Assembly (NCBI GenBank): GCA_047605265.1
Contig: JASGFY010000001.1
Location: 1 to 64,000, forward strand
DNA from: Solimonas sp047605265
GTDB lineage: Bacteria; Pseudomonadota; Gammaproteobacteria; Nevskiales; Nevskiaceae
DNA length: 64,000 nt
Direction of reading: 5' to 3'
The notes beneath the pieces were generated by a model that saw only the letters and a program-made list of their open reading frames with translations, ran no database searches and was not told the origin of the DNA. Numbering within the stretch: the first letter of the stretch is position 1; every line of letters starts with the position of its first letter. Shown in pieces: positions 41,954 through 50,690 of the stretch. Made by a program: the position numbers and the translations under genes.

Positions 41954-42487
41954 TCAAAACGCCGAAGGCTCGCCGTCGAGGCGGTGCTCGATGTCTCGGA
42001 CGAGCGCCCTGGCATTGCGGCCGTCGGTGTTCAGCACCACATCGGCGATTTCCCGATACAGCGGATCGCGGATCGCGAAAAGCGCCGTCAGCACAGCGCG
42101 ACGGTCGGCGGCCGCCTTGAGCAAGGGCCGGTTGTCGGCGCGCGCCGTGCGCTGCAGCTGCTGCTCGACGTTGGCGTGCAGATAGACGACGAAGCCGCGC
42201 GCCGCAAGCACCTGGCGATTGCCGGCATCGAGCACGGCGCCGCCGCCGGTCGACAGCACGATGCCGCTGCGCTGCGTCAGTTCGGCGATCGTCTGGCTCT
42301 CGCGCCGGCGAAACCCGGTTTCGCCCTCTTTTTCGAAGATGTACGGAATATCGACGCCGGTCCGCGCTTCGATTTCGTGGTCGCTGTCGATGAACGGCAG
42401 GCCGCGCAACTCGGCCAGCCGTCGGCCGACCGTGGTCTTGCCGGCCCCCATGGGGCCGATCAGAAAGATGTTCCGTGTGCCGTGCAT
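41954..42487 (-). CDS. aroK: Shikimate kinase
   Basis: 177 aa. P-loop GPMGAGKTTVGR (11-22), the shikimate-binding DSDHEIE and FRRRE residues, STGGGAV and the lid RADNRPLL are all present. It phosphorylates shikimate with ATP. It lies between pilQ (82 bp upstream on the same strand) and aroB, the order pilQ-aroK-aroB being common in gammaproteobacteria. Likely an operon with aroB and dgt. Confidence 0.97.
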   Translation of the reverse strand: MHGTRNIFLIGPMGAGKTTVGRRLAELRGLPFIDSDHEIEARTGVDIPYIFEKEGETGFRRRESQTIAELTQRSGIVLSTGGGAVLDAGNRQVLAARGFVVYLHANVEQQLQRTARADNRPLLKAAADRRAVLTALFAIRDPLYREIADVVLNTDGRNARALVRDIEHRLDGEPSAF

Positions 42488-42569
42488 GCCTCGCGCGAGT
42501 GTCCGTATTTCCGCGCGCCGGCCGGCGACGGAATCGCCATTATCGCCAAACCCGTGGCCACGTCGGGCA

Positions 42570-44654
42570 TCAATTGACCTTCAGGCCTTCCTGCAGCACT
42601 TTCGGCGTCACGAAGACCAGCAGCTCGCGCTTGCTGTCCTCGTCGTCGCTGTTGCGGAACAGGAAGCCGAGCAAGGGAATGTCGCCGAGCAGGGGAACCT
42701 TGGATGAAGACTTGGACTGGGTGCGCTGGAAAATGCCGCCGAGCACGACCGTCTCGCCGCTGCGGATCAGGACCTGAGTATCGAGCTTGCGCGTATCGAT
42801 GGCGGGGGCGGTGCCGCCGGCGGTGCTGACGTTGCTGCCGACGCTGTCGTTGGTGACGTTGAGATCCATGATCACGCGATTGTCCGGCGTGATCTGCGGC
42901 GTCACCGTCAGCGACAGCACGGCCTTCTTGAACGAGGTCGTGCTGCTGCTGCTGCTGCTGCTCGTGGTCTGGTAGGGAATTTCTTGGCCCTGCTCGATGA
43001 CGGCCTGCTTGCCGTTCGCGGTGACCACGCGCGGCGATGAAATCACTTCGCCGCGATCTTCGGTCTGCAAGGCCTGCAATTCCAGATCGATCTGGAAGTT
43101 CAAGCCGAGGATCGTCCAGCCGATCGATGGCGCGGAATCGGCCGTCGGCAGATTGACGATGTACGAATCGTCGAGCGAGGGCGTGGTGCCGCTGACCGCC
43201 GAATCGGAACCCGTGTTGTTGCCGGACTGGCCGATCGACGAGCTGCCGATCGATCCTGTGGTACTGACGCCGAACTTGGTGCCCATCTCGCGTGCAAAGT
43301 CTTCGTTGGCGATGACGATGCGCGACTCGATCAACACCTGGCGGACCGGAATGTCGAGCCGGGCGACGAGCTGGCGGATCTCTTCGATCTTGTCGCGCGT
43401 TTCCAGCACCAGCAGCGTGTTCGTGCGCTCGTCGACGCTCACGCGGCCGCGGTCGCTGAGCAGCGACGTCTTGTCGTTGCCGAGCAGGGCCTTCATGTCC
43501 GACGCTTTCGCATAGTTGACCTGGATGATTTCCGAACGCAGCGGCGTCAGCTCGGTCTTCTGCTTCTGCGCTTCGAGCTCGGCCTTCTCGCGCTGCGCGA
43601 TTTCCTCCACCGGCGCGACCATCACCACATTGCCCTGCTGGCGCATGCCCAGGCCCTTGCTGCGCAGCACGATGTCGAGCGCCTGGTCCCAGGGCACGTT
43701 CTGTAGGCGCATCGCGATGTCGCCCTTCACCGAGTCGCTGACGACCATGTTGGTGCCGGCCACGTCGGCGATGATCTGCAGCAGCGTGCGGACATCGATG
43801 CTCTGGAACGACAGCGAGATGCGCTCGCCCTTGTACTGAGGCTCGTTGCGCTTGCGCTCCTCGACCTTCTCCTCCGTCAGCGGCTGCAGTTCGATCGTGA
43901 ACTGTCCCGCCGCTTGATAGGCCGACTGGTCGAACTCGACCCCCGCGGTCGGCGTGACGACGACTTGCGTGTTGAGACCGTCGCGCTTGATGTCCACGTA
44001 TTTGACCGGCGTTGCGAAATCGAGCACGTCGAGCCGCCTGGCCAGCTTCCCGGGCAGGCCGGTGTTCTTGAACACGGCGACGATCTTGCCGCCGTCGTCG
44101 TGCACGTCGACGACCGTGCGCGGGTTGCTGAGATTGACGACGACGCGGCCAGCGCCCTGTTCGCCGCGACGGAAGTCGACGTTGCTGATCGTGCTCGCGC
44201 CAGCGACCGCTTCGTCGGCGGCAGCGACCTGGGCGCGGGCGGGCGACGAAGGCGCGACGCCTTCGACCTGCACCAGCAGCTTGTTGTCCTCGGTGCGCAG
44301 CTGATAAGGAACAGTCTGCGTCAGCTCGATGACGACGCGCGTGCGGCCGCCGGCTTCGACCGCAGCGATGCCGGCGACGTTGCCGACGCCGATCTTGCGA
44401 TAGCGGTCGGCGAGGGCCACGCCGGTATCGGGCAGGTCGATCGAAATGCGGGCCGGCTTGTCCGTCGTGAAGACCGCGGGCTGCGGAACCGCATCGCTCA
44501 GGGTCAACGTCAGCAGCACGCGATCGCCCTGTTGCGCGACGAAGTCGAGACCTTGCAGCAAGTGCGCGGGTCCCTGGGCCTGAGCCATGCCGGCCGCGGA
44601 CGCCAGCAACAGGCCCGCGACGGGTTTCGACCAGCGAGCGGCAAGCTTCAACAT
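42570..44654 (-). CDS. pilQ: Type IV pilus secretin PilQ
   Basis: 694 aa. Signal peptide (to about AAGMAQAQG), two AMIN-type domains that bind peptidoglycan, a secretin N1/STN region (ISLSFQSIDVRTLLQIIADVAG), and the C-terminal secretin barrel (VLIESRIVIANEDFAREMG, VLSLTVTPQITPDNR, VVLGGIFQ). It forms the outer-membrane pore for the pilus. A run of Ser codons (six CTG units on the plus strand at 42943) widens one barrel loop. Last gene of pilMNOPQ. Confidence 0.97.
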   Translation of the reverse strand: MLKLAARWSKPVAGLLLASAAGMAQAQGPAHLLQGLDFVAQQGDRVLLTLTLSDAVPQPAVFTTDKPARISIDLPDTGVALADRYRKIGVGNVAGIAAVEAGGRTRVVIELTQTVPYQLRTEDNKLLVQVEGVAPSSPARAQVAAADEAVAGASTISNVDFRRGEQGAGRVVVNLSNPRTVVDVHDDGGKIVAVFKNTGLPGKLARRLDVLDFATPVKYVDIKRDGLNTQVVVTPTAGVEFDQSAYQAAGQFTIELQPLTEEKVEERKRNEPQYKGERISLSFQSIDVRTLLQIIADVAGTNMVVSDSVKGDIAMRLQNVPWDQALDIVLRSKGLGMRQQGNVVMVAPVEEIAQREKAELEAQKQKTELTPLRSEIIQVNYAKASDMKALLGNDKTSLLSDRGRVSVDERTNTLLVLETRDKIEEIRQLVARLDIPVRQVLIESRIVIANEDFAREMGTKFGVSTTGSIGSSSIGQSGNNTGSDSAVSGTTPSLDDSYIVNLPTADSAPSIGWTILGLNFQIDLELQALQTEDRGEVISSPRVVTANGKQAVIEQGQEIPYQTTSSSSSSSTTSFKKAVLSLTVTPQITPDNRVIMDLNVTNDSVGSNVSTAGGTAPAIDTRKLDTQVLIRSGETVVLGGIFQRTQSKSSSKVPLLGDIPLLGFLFRNSDDEDSKRELLVFVTPKVLQEGLKVN
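42943..42960 (+). repeat. CTG trinucleotide run inside pilQ
   Basis: Six CTG units in a row (AGC serine codons on the coding strand) lie within TTSSSSSSSTT of PilQ. Being in steps of three, copy changes would lengthen the serine loop without frameshift. Confidence 0.85.
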
Positions 44655-44673
44655 GATGACTCCCTGTATTTCT

Positions 44674-45189
44674 TTACTGGCTCAGCGCAAGGCTGGCCGT
44701 GCGCTGAGCCCAGCCGCCGAAACCATCCGGCACCAGTTCGCGCAGGCTGATTTCCGATTCCGTGATCGCGACGATCTCGCCATAGTTCTGGCCGAGATGA
44801 TTGCGGATCGATACCCGGTGGACGACCGCGTCCGGTGCCTTGATCAGCGCATAGCTTCCCTTCGGCGTCGAAATCGTGCCGACCATGCGCAGCGCATCGA
44901 GCGGGAACTCTTCGAGGGGTTCTTTGTTGCGATGCAGGTCCGGATGCGGCGCATTCGGGTTCGATACCTGATCGTGCTCGACGAACACGAAGGGATCCCG
45001 CCGGCCACCCGCTACATATTCGAACGGCTGGTAGGGCTTGACCTGCGGAATCGGTTCGATGTCTTTCGATCTGCGCGCTTTGACCTCGGCGATGTAGCGA
45101 TCGAGATCGGCCTCGCCGCTGCCGCAGCCCGCCAGTACGCCTGTCGATACAGCGGCGGCGATCAGAGCCAGGGAAGTCTTGCGCATCAT
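44674..45189 (-). CDS. pilP: Type IV pilus lipoprotein PilP
   Basis: 171 aa. Lipoprotein signal ending VLAGCGSG (Cys near 22), then the short PilP linker (KPYQPFEYVAGGRRDPF, the conserved PilQ-binding area) and the beta-sandwich domain (LRMVGTISTPKGSYALIKAPDAVVHRV). PilP joins PilN/PilO to PilQ in the periplasm. ATG 45189 overlaps the pilO stop (tight coupling); a second ATG follows at once. Confidence 0.95.
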   Translation of the reverse strand: MMRKTSLALIAAAVSTGVLAGCGSGEADLDRYIAEVKARRSKDIEPIPQVKPYQPFEYVAGGRRDPFVFVEHDQVSNPNAPHPDLHRNKEPLEEFPLDALRMVGTISTPKGSYALIKAPDAVVHRVSIRNHLGQNYGEIVAITESEISLRELVPDGFGGWAQRTASLALSQ

Positions 45190-45839
45190 TTCTTCTTCCC
45201 TTTGCCGTTCGCCGGTTTCTGCCTGACGGCGAGTTCGTCGTCGTCGAGATAGCGATAGGTCTTGGCCAGCGCCGTCATGCGCAGCTGCGTCGCCGACTTG
45301 CCCTTGCTGTTGGTCGGCCGGATCTCGACGTCTTCGATCGTGACGATGCGCGGCAGGGCGGCGACCGCGCTGACGAAACCGCCCATCTGGTGATAATCGC
45401 CGACGACGACGATCTTGTTCGGAATCTCCGCGTAGAAATCTTTCGAGATCTCGCCCTGCGGCTGGAACAGTTCTTCCTCGAGGCTGTTGGCGATGCGCGC
45501 CTGCGAGACATCGTTGAGCAGGTTCGCGACCTCGGCCTTGCTCGGCAGCTGCTTGAGCATCGCGCCGAACGAGGTTTCCATTTCGGCGAGCTGATCGCGA
45601 TAGGCGTCGAGGCCGGCGACTTTCTTCTGCTTGGCCTCGAAATCGCTGCGCAGACTCTGTTCCTGCGCGCGCGCGGTGTCGAGATCTTCCTCGACCGGCA
45701 CGACGAAGAACCACAAGCCGGCGGCGGCGAGAACGACGCCGAGCAGCACGGCCGTCGCATGGCGCGTCCAGGCCGGCCAGGCGCCGGGATTGTTGACGTC
45801 GAGCGTCTGCAGCTGACGGATGATGTCCTGCGCCTTCAT
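45186..45839 (-). CDS. pilO: Type IV pilus inner-membrane protein PilO
   Basis: 217 aa. One TM segment (about 28-48: HATAVLLGVVLAAAGLWFFVV), then a coiled coil and ferredoxin-like periplasmic domain (VVGDYHQMGGFVSAVAALPRIVTIEDV). PilO pairs with PilN in the alignment complex. ATG 45839 overlaps pilN by four bases. The Lys-rich last residues end just before pilP. Confidence 0.95.
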   Translation of the reverse strand: MKAQDIIRQLQTLDVNNPGAWPAWTRHATAVLLGVVLAAAGLWFFVVPVEEDLDTARAQEQSLRSDFEAKQKKVAGLDAYRDQLAEMETSFGAMLKQLPSKAEVANLLNDVSQARIANSLEEELFQPQGEISKDFYAEIPNKIVVVGDYHQMGGFVSAVAALPRIVTIEDVEIRPTNSKGKSATQLRMTALAKTYRYLDDDELAVRQKPANGKGKKK

Positions 45840-46423
45840 TCCGTCACCTCGCCCTCTCTGCCGGCGTTCTTGTCGCCAGGACGGTTGAGCGTTTTGACGC
45901 TGAGCGTGAACTCCGACTTGCGCTGGCGATCCTTGTCGCTGCTCTTGATGACGACCAAGCGCGGGTCGCTGAACCAAGGCGATGCATCGAGATTCTTCAT
46001 GTAGGTCGAGATACGGCCGTTCGAGTCGGCGAGGCCGTCGATCGTCACGCGGTCGCCATCCTGCTTGAGCCCCGTCAGGCTGACGCCTTCGGGCAGCGTG
46101 CCGACGATTTCATCGAAGAAATGCACCGTCGCCGCGCGATTCGCCTGCAATTCCTCGATAACGCGCATGCGTGCGAGCAGATTGTTCTTGACCTTCTCGA
46201 GCTCGGCGATTTCCGTGATCTTCTTATCCATCTCCTTGATCTCGGATTTCAGCCGTTCGTTGTGGGCCCGCTGATTGTCGAATTCGGCCGTCATCGCCGC
46301 ATAAGCGGCCGCGACGACGACGACGGCCGCCAGCACGCCGAGACCGAGCAGCGCCGCGAATTCCTTCTTGCGGCGCTCACGGCGTTCCTTGCGCCAGTCG
46401 AGCAGATTGATGCGCGTCGTCAT
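45836..46423 (-). CDS. pilN: Type IV pilus inner-membrane protein PilN
   Basis: 195 aa. N-terminal RINLLDWRKERRERRKKEF is the conserved PilM-binding peptide; one TM segment follows (about 26-47), then a coiled coil and a fold like PilO. ATG 46423 overlaps the pilM stop. It transmits PilM signals to the periplasmic complex. Confidence 0.95.
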   Translation of the reverse strand: MTTRINLLDWRKERRERRKKEFAALLGLGVLAAVVVVAAAYAAMTAEFDNQRAHNERLKSEIKEMDKKITEIAELEKVKNNLLARMRVIEELQANRAATVHFFDEIVGTLPEGVSLTGLKQDGDRVTIDGLADSNGRISTYMKNLDASPWFSDPRLVVIKSSDKDRQRKSEFTLSVKTLNRPGDKNAGREGEVTE

Positions 46424-47508
46424 TTTTTCGGCTCGTCGAAAGCGCGGAAGGCCAGGCCACAAGCGATCAGCAGCGAGGCTTCATCCCGGGCCAGGCTCGC
46501 AGGCTTGGCACGGCCGCCGACGCTCATCTGCGCGAACGGCCTGGCGACGACCGTCGGAATCTGCAGGCGCTCCTGGATCTTCGCGTCGATCCGCTCGATA
46601 TGCGCGCAACCGCCGGCGAGGATGATCTGGTCGATATGCGTGTACTGCGTCGCCGCCGAAAAGAAGAATTGCAGCGAACGGTCGATCTGGATCGCCATGT
46701 CGGCGACGAAGCTCGGCAATACGTCGCTGGCGTAATCCTCGGGCAGCTTGCCGTCGCGCTTGGCGCGCGTCGCCTCGTAGAACGACACGCCGTATTGACG
46801 CATGATTTCTTCGGTCAGCTGGCGGCCGCCGAAAGCTTGATCGCGCGTGTAGATGGTGTGCCGGTCATGGAGGATCAGCACCGACATCGTAGTCGCGCCG
46901 ATGTCGACGATCGCGATCGTTCGCCCGCGGCCGCCATCCGGCATCTGATGCTCGAGAAACCGGCTGGCGTTCTCGAGCGCGTAGGTTTCGATATCGATGA
47001 CTTTCGGCCTGAGGCCGGCCAGTTCGAGCGCCGCGCCACGCTGATCGACCTGTTCCTTGCGGCAGGCGGCGAGCAGCACGTCGACCACCTCGCCGTTCTT
47101 GGCGTTCCTGCCGATGATTTCGAAGTCAATGTTGACCTCGTCGATCGAATACGGAATGTACTGATCCGCCTCGGCGCGAATCTGTTCTTCCATCTCGTCG
47201 TCGGACAGCGCCGCAGGCATTTCGATGATTTTCGAGATCACGGCAGCGCCGGAAACCGCCACGGCGGCCTGGCGCGTGCGCGTGCCGGCCCGATTGACGG
47301 CACGACCGATGGCTTCGGCTACGAGCTTGGGTTCCGTGATCTGCTTGTCGGACACCGCGTTCGGCGGCAGCGGCTCCACGGCGTACGTCTCGACGTGAAA
47401 ACCTTCTCCCTTGCGCGCCAGTTCCAGCAACTTCACCGAACTGGAACTGATATCCAGGCCGATGAGGTGCTGTTCCCCCCCGCCAAACAGCGATTGTCTG
47501 ATCGCCAT
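46420..47508 (-). CDS. pilM: Type IV pilus assembly ATPase-like protein PilM
   Basis: 362 aa, actin/FtsA-like: LIGLDISSSSVKLLEL phosphate 1, DIGATTMSVLILHD phosphate 2, and the adenosine segment ILAGGCAHIERID. Cytosolic; it recruits PilN's tail. ATG 47508 is chosen for MAIRQSLFGGGEQ. A sigma-70-like promoter lies 70 bp upstream. First gene of pilMNOPQ, divergent from the PBP1A gene as in many relatives. Confidence 0.96.
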   Translation of the reverse strand: MAIRQSLFGGGEQHLIGLDISSSSVKLLELARKGEGFHVETYAVEPLPPNAVSDKQITEPKLVAEAIGRAVNRAGTRTRQAAVAVSGAAVISKIIEMPAALSDDEMEEQIRAEADQYIPYSIDEVNIDFEIIGRNAKNGEVVDVLLAACRKEQVDQRGAALELAGLRPKVIDIETYALENASRFLEHQMPDGGRGRTIAIVDIGATTMSVLILHDRHTIYTRDQAFGGRQLTEEIMRQYGVSFYEATRAKRDGKLPEDYASDVLPSFVADMAIQIDRSLQFFFSAATQYTHIDQIILAGGCAHIERIDAKIQERLQIPTVVARPFAQMSVGGRAKPASLARDEASLLIACGLAFRAFDEPKK

Positions 47509-47575
47509 ATAGCCCCGTACAGCATGCGTTGACTTTCCCCCGCGGGCTCGAAACACTTTTCCGGCCCGGAGCCGT

Positions 47576-47603
47576 ACTATAGCGGAAAGCTCTTGTTGCG
47601 CAA
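47576..47603 (-). promoter_or_regulatory. Predicted promoter for pilMNOPQ
   Basis: On the minus strand TTGCGC (-35), 16 bases, TATAGT (-10), giving a leader of about 60 bases before the pilM ATG. The match to a sigma-70 promoter is good. Confidence 0.55.
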
Positions 47604-47697
47604 CGCTAGGTTCGGGCGGCAACTATCTGAAGCTGAAGTAAACATTTCTGTACTCGCCTGGCCTTCCGGCCATCTCAGCGGCGACTCTGGACGGATC

Positions 47698-50067
47698 ATG
47701 AAACGCTGGATACTCGCTACGACGCTCGGCCTGCTGACGCTCGTGCTGCTCGCCGGGCTCGGCCTGTGGGCCGCGGTCGGTTACCTCGGCCGCGATCTGC
47801 CATCGGTCGACAGCCTCAAGCAGCTGCAGCTATCGGTGCCGCTGCGCGTCTACAGCCGCGACGGCAAGCTGATCGGCGAATTCGGCGCCGAACGACGCGC
47901 GGTGCTGCATTACGACGACATTCCGCAGAACGTGATCCATGCTTTCCTCGCCGCCGAGGACGATCGCTTCTTCGAACATCCGGGTTTTGACTGGCAGGGC
48001 CTGACGCGCGCGGCCTTCAAGCTGGCCAGCTCCGGCGAGAAATCGCAGGGCGGCAGCACCATCACGATGCAGCTCGCGCGCAACGTCTTCCTCAGCAACG
48101 AGCGTACGTTCACCCGCAAGATCAAGGAAATCGTGCTTGCGACGCGCATCGAGCGGCAATTGACGAAGCGGGAAATCCTCGAGCTGTATCTGAACAAGAT
48201 CTTCCTCGGTGAACGCGCCTACGGCGTCGGCGCGGCGGCGATGGTCTATTTCGGCAAGGACATCCATCAATTGTCGCTGTCGGAGATCGCCGTGATCGCC
48301 GGCCTGCCGAAAGCGCCGTCGCGCGACAATCCGGTCGCCAATCCGCAACGCGCCCGCGAGCGGCGCGACTATGTGCTGACGCGCATGCGCAGCCTGGGCT
48401 ACATCTCGGATCTCGATTACCAGGCTGCGCGCGCGGAAGCGGTCGCGGTTCATCCTTACCAGGCCAAGGTCGACTTGGACGCCGCCTACGTCGCCGAGAT
48501 GGTGCGCGCGGAACTGGTCGCGCAATACGGCGAGGCGGCCTACACGCGCGGGCTCACCGCGATCGCGACGATCGATTCGACCAGGCAGCTCGCGGCCAAC
48601 GCGGCCCTGCGCAAAGCGCTGCTCGACTACGACGAGCGCCACGGCTGGCGCGGCGCCGAGGCTCGCCTGCCGGCCGATGTGTTGAGCGAAACCGGGCACG
48701 GCCAGCTCGCCGCCGCGCTCGATGCCCGGCCGCCGGTCGTGGGATTAATCGCCGCCGCCGTGGTGTCGTTCGAACCGGAGCAGCTGAAGCTGATTTCGCG
48801 CGAGGGTCTGATCACCCTCGGCAAGGAAGATTTCGCCTGGGCCAATCTGGCCAAGAAGCCGCTGTCCGCCGGAGATGTCGTGCGCGTGCGCCGTGTCGGC
48901 GATCGCTGGCGTCTGGCCGAGGTGCCCGCCGCGCAAGCGGCGTTCGTCGCACTGAATCCCGTCGACGGGGCGATCGAGGCCCTGATCGGCGGTTTCGATT
49001 TCTACGCGAACAAGTTCAATCGCGTGACTCAGGCCCGCCGTCAGGCCGGTTCCGGCTTCAAGCCGTTCCTGTATTCGGCCGGACTAGCCTACGGCTTTAC
49101 GCCAGCGTCGGTCTTCCTCGACGCGCCGGTCGTATTCGACGACCCGTCGGTCGATTCGAGCTGGCGTCCGGAAAACTACGAAGACGATCTGCAGGGACCG
49201 ATGCGCCTGCGCGAAGCGCTGGTGCAGTCGCGCAATCTGGTGTCGATCCGCCTGCTGCAGGCCATCGGCATCGATTACGCGCGGCAGTACGTTCCGCGCT
49301 TCGGCATTCCGGCCGACCGCCTGCCGAACGATCTGACGATGGCGCTCGGCAGCGCCGTGTTCACGCCGCTGGAAATGGCGCGCGGTTACGCGACGATCGC
49401 CAACGGCGGCTTTGTCGTCGATCCATATTTTCTCGCCGAGGTGCGGGACGCCAGCGGTACGGTGCTGTTCAGCGCCAAGCCGAAGCGTGCCTGCAGTGAG
49501 TGCGTCAACCAGCGTCTGGCCCAGGCAGCCAGTGCGGATTCCGCGGCACAGGTCGCGAGCAGCGGCACGACATCAGCCGACGATCTCGCGCCGCGCGCGA
49601 TCGAACCGCAGATCATCTGGCTGATTACCGACATGATGCACGACGTCACCGTCAGGGGCACCGCAGCCAAGGTGCGCGAACTCGGCCGCGATGATCTTGC
49701 CGGCAAGACCGGCACGACGAACGATGAGACCGACGCCTGGTTCAACGGCTTCCAGAAGACGCAGGTCGGCGTGGCCTGGGTCGGCTACGACCAGCCGACA
49801 CCGCTCGGCCGCGGCGAAGTCGGCGCTCGCGCCGCGCTGCCGATTTGGATCGACTACATGCGCAGCGCGCTCAAGGGCGTCCCCCAGGAACGTCTGCCGC
49901 GTCCGGCGGGGCTCGTCGAAGTGCGCATCGATCCGCAAACCGGCAAGCTGGCGCGTGCCGGCGCCGGCAGCGCGATCTTCGAAACCGTGCAGCAGGATCA
50001 TGTGCCGGAAGCCGACAGCAACGACGAACACGATCCGAACAAGGCTGGTCTTGAAGACTTGTACTGA
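47698..50067 (+). CDS. mrcA: Penicillin-binding protein 1A (class A, bifunctional)
   Basis: 789 aa. N-terminal anchor (ILATTLGLLTLVLLAGLGLWAAVGYL), GT51 motifs AAEDDRFFEHPG, GGSTITMQLARN, and RKIKEIVLATRIE; the OB-like insertion of PBP1A; then the transpeptidase with GSGFKPFLYSAGL (SxxK), SRN-like SRNLVSIRL, and KTGTTN. It polymerises and cross-links peptidoglycan. Starts at ATG 47698; divergent from pilM with 189 bp between. Confidence 0.96.
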   Translation: MKRWILATTLGLLTLVLLAGLGLWAAVGYLGRDLPSVDSLKQLQLSVPLRVYSRDGKLIGEFGAERRAVLHYDDIPQNVIHAFLAAEDDRFFEHPGFDWQGLTRAAFKLASSGEKSQGGSTITMQLARNVFLSNERTFTRKIKEIVLATRIERQLTKREILELYLNKIFLGERAYGVGAAAMVYFGKDIHQLSLSEIAVIAGLPKAPSRDNPVANPQRARERRDYVLTRMRSLGYISDLDYQAARAEAVAVHPYQAKVDLDAAYVAEMVRAELVAQYGEAAYTRGLTAIATIDSTRQLAANAALRKALLDYDERHGWRGAEARLPADVLSETGHGQLAAALDARPPVVGLIAAAVVSFEPEQLKLISREGLITLGKEDFAWANLAKKPLSAGDVVRVRRVGDRWRLAEVPAAQAAFVALNPVDGAIEALIGGFDFYANKFNRVTQARRQAGSGFKPFLYSAGLAYGFTPASVFLDAPVVFDDPSVDSSWRPENYEDDLQGPMRLREALVQSRNLVSIRLLQAIGIDYARQYVPRFGIPADRLPNDLTMALGSAVFTPLEMARGYATIANGGFVVDPYFLAEVRDASGTVLFSAKPKRACSECVNQRLAQAASADSAAQVASSGTTSADDLAPRAIEPQIIWLITDMMHDVTVRGTAAKVRELGRDDLAGKTGTTNDETDAWFNGFQKTQVGVAWVGYDQPTPLGRGEVGARAALPIWIDYMRSALKGVPQERLPRPAGLVEVRIDPQTGKLARAGAGSAIFETVQQDHVPEADSNDEHDPNKAGLEDLY

Positions 50068-50076
50068 GGCGTGGCG

Positions 50077-50670
50077 ATGAACGGCCCCGATCGCAGCGGC
50101 ATCGCAGAGGAGGCGGCTCGCATCATCTGCGAGGAAGCGTTGACCGACTATCGCGGCGCCAAGCAAAAAGCACTCGAACGCCTGGGACTGCCACCGCGGA
50201 CGCCGTTGCCGGACAATGCACGCATCGAAGCCGCTGTGATCGATTATCTGCGCCTGTTTGGCGGCAAGTCTTACGAAGCCCGCTTGCGCCGCATGCGCAA
50301 GCTGGCGCCGCGCCTGATGCGGCGGCTCAAGACATTCGAGCCGCGACTGACCGGCAGCGCTGTCAGCGGCGCCGTCACCGCCGCACATCGTCTGCAACTG
50401 CACGTCTTCGCTGATCAAGCGGAATCGCTCGATGTGTTCCTGATGGAACTCGGCATCGACTACGACGAAGGTGAACGGCGTTATCGTTATCCTGATGGCC
50501 GCGACGTAGCGATTCCACTGGCACGTTTCGAATTCGACGGCGTCGGCATCGACATCGCCGTGTTCCCGCACGGCGAGTTGAAGCGACCGCCGCTCAGCCC
50601 GAACGACGGTCTCCCGTACAAGCGACTGGATCTGACCGAAGCGGAACGTCTTGCGTCGATCTCGGGTTGA
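50077..50670 (+). CDS. Uncharacterised conserved protein, nucleotidyltransferase-like
   Basis: 197 aa. Helical N-terminal half (IAEEAARIICEEALTDYRGAKQKALERLGLP) followed by a domain with TGSAVSGAVTAAHRLQLHVFADQ and the FEFDGVGIDIAVFPHG strand pair, which resembles the nucleotidyltransferase pattern (G-S then a strand with Asp). I know this as a conserved proteobacterial family of unknown role; some databases give it a murC-like name that the sequence does not support. A GTG six bases earlier is possible. Ten bases after the PBP1A stop, so likely co-transcribed. Confidence 0.75.
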   Translation: MNGPDRSGIAEEAARIICEEALTDYRGAKQKALERLGLPPRTPLPDNARIEAAVIDYLRLFGGKSYEARLRRMRKLAPRLMRRLKTFEPRLTGSAVSGAVTAAHRLQLHVFADQAESLDVFLMELGIDYDEGERRYRYPDGRDVAIPLARFEFDGVGIDIAVFPHGELKRPPLSPNDGLPYKRLDLTEAERLASISG

Positions 50671-50690
50671 AGTCGTTGCGGGCTACGCGC